From positions 1 to 64,000 of the forward strand of contig NZ_CP067125.1 in NCBI RefSeq assembly GCF_028553725.1: DNA of 64,000 bases. Reading direction: 5' to 3'. A model generated the notes under the pieces. That model had not been told where the DNA came from and did no database searches. It worked only from the letters and a program-made list of their open reading frames with translations. Origin of the DNA: Paracoccus alcaliphilus (GTDB taxonomy: Bacteria; Pseudomonadota; Alphaproteobacteria; Rhodobacterales; Rhodobacteraceae). Below are positions 61,775-64,000 of this stretch, one piece after another (position 1 is the stretch's first letter; each line of letters starts with the position of its first letter). Made by a program: the position numbers and the translations under genes.

Positions 61775-64000
61775 ACATGCAGGCTTCGCGCCCCGCTATC
61801 CGCACCACCTGTCCTTATTGCGGCACCGGTTGCGGGGTGCTGGCAACCCCTGACCGGGCGGGCGGAATGGCCATCGCGGGCGATCCCGACCACCCGGCCA
61901 ATTTCGGACGGCTCTGCGTCAAGGGCTCGGCTCTGGGCGAAACGGTGGGGCTGAAGGGTCGGCTGCTGACGCCACGCATCCACGGGCGCAATGCCAGCTG
62001 GGATCAGGCGCTGGATCTGGTGGCTCGGCGGTTCAGCGAAACCATCGCCGAACACGGGCCGGATTCGGTGGGCTTCTATGTCTCGGGGCAGTTGCTGACC
62101 GAGGATTACTATGCCGCCAACAAGCTGATGAAGGGCTTTATCGGCAGCGCGAATATCGACACCAATTCGCGGCTGTGCATGGCGTCTTCGGTCGCCGGGC
62201 ACAGGCGGGCCTTCGGAACCGATACCGTGCCGGGACTGTATGAGGATCTGGAAGAGGCCGATCTTGTGGTGCTGGTCGGCTCGAACCTCGCATGGTGCCA
62301 TCCGGTGCTGTATCAGCGCCTTGCCGCCGCGCGTCAGGCGCGCGGCACCCGTGTCGTCGTGGTGGACCCGCGCCGCACGGCCAGTTGCGACATCGCCGAC
62401 CTGCATCTGGCGCTGAGCCCTGGATCGGATGCGGCGTTGTTCAACCTGCTTCTGTCTGAAATCATCAGAAAAACAGATTGTTCTACTGATAATATCGAAG
62501 GATTCGAGGATGCGGTGCAGGCGGCGCAGCAGGTGAACCCCGCCGCCACCGGCTTGCCTCATTCAGACTTGCAGCAGTTTCTGAATATGTGGCTGCAAAC
62601 GACGAAAACAGTTACGATTTATTCTCAGGGTATCAATCAATCCGACAGCGGCACCGACAAGGTCAACGCGATCATCAACTGCCATCTGGCGACCGGGCGC
62701 ATCGGTCGCCCCGGCATGGGTCCGTTCAGCGTCACCGGCCAGCCCAACGCCATGGGCGGGCGCGAGGTGGGCGGGCTGGCCAATATGCTGGCCTGCCATC
62801 TGGATATCGAGAACCCGGCCCATCGCGACGCGGTGCAGGGCTTCTGGGCCTCGCCCCGCATGGCCGACAGGCCCGGCCTCAAGGCGGTCGAGATGTTCCG
62901 CGCCGTCGAGGACCGCCGGATCAAGGCGCTGTGGATCATCTGCACCAACCCGGCGGTATCCATGCCCGAGGCCGACCGCGTGGCACGCGCCATCGCGGGC
63001 TGCGATTTCGTCGTGGTCTCGGACATGATCGCGCAAACCGATACAACACGGTTGGCCCATGTCCTGCTGCCCGCGACCGGCTGGGGCGAGAAGGACGGCA
63101 CCGTCACCAATTCCGAACGCCGCATCAGCCGCCAGCGCCGGGTGCTGGCCCCGGCCGGGCAGGCCCGCGACGACTGGCGCATCATCGCGGATGTCGCCGC
63201 GCGCATGGGCTGGGCCGAGGCCTTTGCATGGGACAGCCCCGCACAGGTCTTTGCCGAACACGCCGCGCTGTCGGGCGTGGCGGGGGCTTTGGGCAGCGAT
63301 TTCGACATCTCGGACCTCGCCGGGATCAGCGACGGCGAATATGACCGGTTAGAGCCGTTCTTGTGGCCGCAATCGCCGCGAAAACGCGGGGGGCGGTTCT
63401 TTGGCGACGGACGGTTCCACACACCTTCGGGCAAGGCCCGGATGATCGCGGTCACACCCCGGACGCCACCGCCCGTCAGCCGCGAATATCCGTTCCGGCT
63501 GAACACCGGGCGCGTCCGCGACCACTGGCATACGATGACCCGCACCGGCCTGTCGCCCCGTCTGTCGCGCCATCTGGCCGAGCCTTATCTGGAGCTGCAC
63601 CCAAAGGACGCCGCCCGACTGGGGCTGCAACCAGCGTCCCTTGCACAGGTCAGCAGCCCGCATGGCCGCGCCATCCTGCGGGTTCTGGTCACCGACCGCG
63701 TGGCCCCCGGCCATCCCTTCGCGCCGATGCACTGGACGAGCGAGACTGCGCCCTCGGGCCGTATCGATACGCTGGTGGCCGGGCTGACCGATCCGGTCTC
63801 GGGCCAGCCTGCGCTGAAATCGGGCGTCGTGGCGATCCGGCCCTTCGCGGCGGCGTTTTACGGTTTTGCCGTCTCGACCCGCGCGATCCGGCCCGATTGC
63901 AGCTATTGGGCGCGGGCGGCCCTGCCTGCGGGCCATCAGGCCGAGCTTGCCGGAGAGGCGCAGCCCGGTGACTGGATCGCGGCGGCACAGGCGATGTTCG
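61771..64000 (+). CDS. nasC: Assimilatory nitrate reductase, catalytic subunit (partial)
   Basis: The first 743 codons of a molybdopterin enzyme; the end lies beyond the window. The N-terminal [4Fe-4S] ligands are C14, C17, C21 and C49 (CPYCGTGC, RLCVKG). The molybdenum ligand is C136 in SRLCMASSVAGH. INQSDSGTDKVNAIINCHLA and GPFSVTGQPNAMGG are diagnostic of Nas enzymes. It reduces nitrate to nitrite using electrons passed through NasB and NasG. The frame is open throughout. A stretch at about 62450-62640 has much lower GC than the rest. Confidence 0.95.
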   Translation, partial: MNMQASRPAIRTTCPYCGTGCGVLATPDRAGGMAIAGDPDHPANFGRLCVKGSALGETVGLKGRLLTPRIHGRNASWDQALDLVARRFSETIAEHGPDSVGFYVSGQLLTEDYYAANKLMKGFIGSANIDTNSRLCMASSVAGHRRAFGTDTVPGLYEDLEEADLVVLVGSNLAWCHPVLYQRLAAARQARGTRVVVVDPRRTASCDIADLHLALSPGSDAALFNLLLSEIIRKTDCSTDNIEGFEDAVQAAQQVNPAATGLPHSDLQQFLNMWLQTTKTVTIYSQGINQSDSGTDKVNAIINCHLATGRIGRPGMGPFSVTGQPNAMGGREVGGLANMLACHLDIENPAHRDAVQGFWASPRMADRPGLKAVEMFRAVEDRRIKALWIICTNPAVSMPEADRVARAIAGCDFVVVSDMIAQTDTTRLAHVLLPATGWGEKDGTVTNSERRISRQRRVLAPAGQARDDWRIIADVAARMGWAEAFAWDSPAQVFAEHAALSGVAGALGSDFDISDLAGISDGEYDRLEPFLWPQSPRKRGGRFFGDGRFHTPSGKARMIAVTPRTPPPVSREYPFRLNTGRVRDHWHTMTRTGLSPRLSRHLAEPYLELHPKDAARLGLQPASLAQVSSPHGRAILRVLVTDRVAPGHPFAPMHWTSETAPSGRIDTLVAGLTDPVSGQPALKSGVVAIRPFAAAFYGFAVSTRAIRPDCSYWARAALPAGHQAELAGEAQPGDWIAAAQAMF

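Noticed and set aside
1..64000. tRNA, rRNA, CRISPR arrays, prophage or insertion sequences
   Set aside because: No repeat arrays, integrase or transposase frames and no tRNA-like cloverleaf were seen in the spacers.

Overview
This is high-GC DNA with short spacers, many 1-11 bp gene overlaps and polycistronic operons. The gene families point to an alphaproteobacterium, most likely a Paracoccus-like member of the Rhodobacterales (inference from gene content; no rRNA marker is present). No rRNA, tRNA, CRISPR array, integrase or insertion sequence was seen. The window reads as a nutritional island: it covers a periplasmic quinoprotein, inositol catabolism, the serine cycle for C1 units, trimethylamine demethylation and nitrate assimilation.

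Layout. 1-1260: the edge of a transporter gene, a TetR regulator and a cytochrome b561. 1362-6523: a five-gene operon with a CDP-alcohol phosphatidyltransferase, an NMT1-type ABC importer with two permease domains fused in one chain, and a GT4 glycosyltransferase; its substrate is unknown. 6568-12194: an aldA-type aldehyde dehydrogenase, a GAF/Fis-type regulator, a small secreted protein, an exported Rieske protein and a PQQ dehydrogenase. The same 16-bp palindrome precedes both aldA and the PQQ dehydrogenase, each time about 30 bp before a TTGAC hexamer. 12397-13830: a RES/MbcA-ParS type toxin-antitoxin pair. 13854-37782: an inositol region with iolB, C, D, E and G, four Gfo/Idh oxidoreductases, two CUT2 sugar ABC importers, an aldolase/dehydrogenase side branch and an RpiR regulator. 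A GCAA-N6-TTGC operator recurs at five promoters here.

37813-46128: a membrane protein followed by the serine cycle: glycerate kinase and malyl-CoA lyase on the minus strand; serine-glyoxylate aminotransferase, malate-CoA ligase (two subunits) and hydroxypyruvate reductase on the plus strand; an atypical LuxR-type regulator between them. 46140-47153: a nitronate monooxygenase-like gene. 47291-53219: a GntR regulator, an orphan leaderless binding protein, trimethylamine monooxygenase (tmm) and TMAO demethylase (tdm), which would feed formaldehyde-level carbon into the serine cycle. 53689-55536: an Amt-family channel lacking both pore histidines, and a truncated haemoglobin behind a striking double palindrome. 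55668-64000: nasT, nasS, an attenuator-like leader, nasA, nasB, nasG and nasC, the last cut by the window end.

The main candidates for something new are the quinoprotein/Rieske module with its predicted operator, the His-less Amt channel in the methylamine block, the tandem palindrome before the globin, and the predicted RpiR regulon joining two sugar importers and four oxidoreductases.
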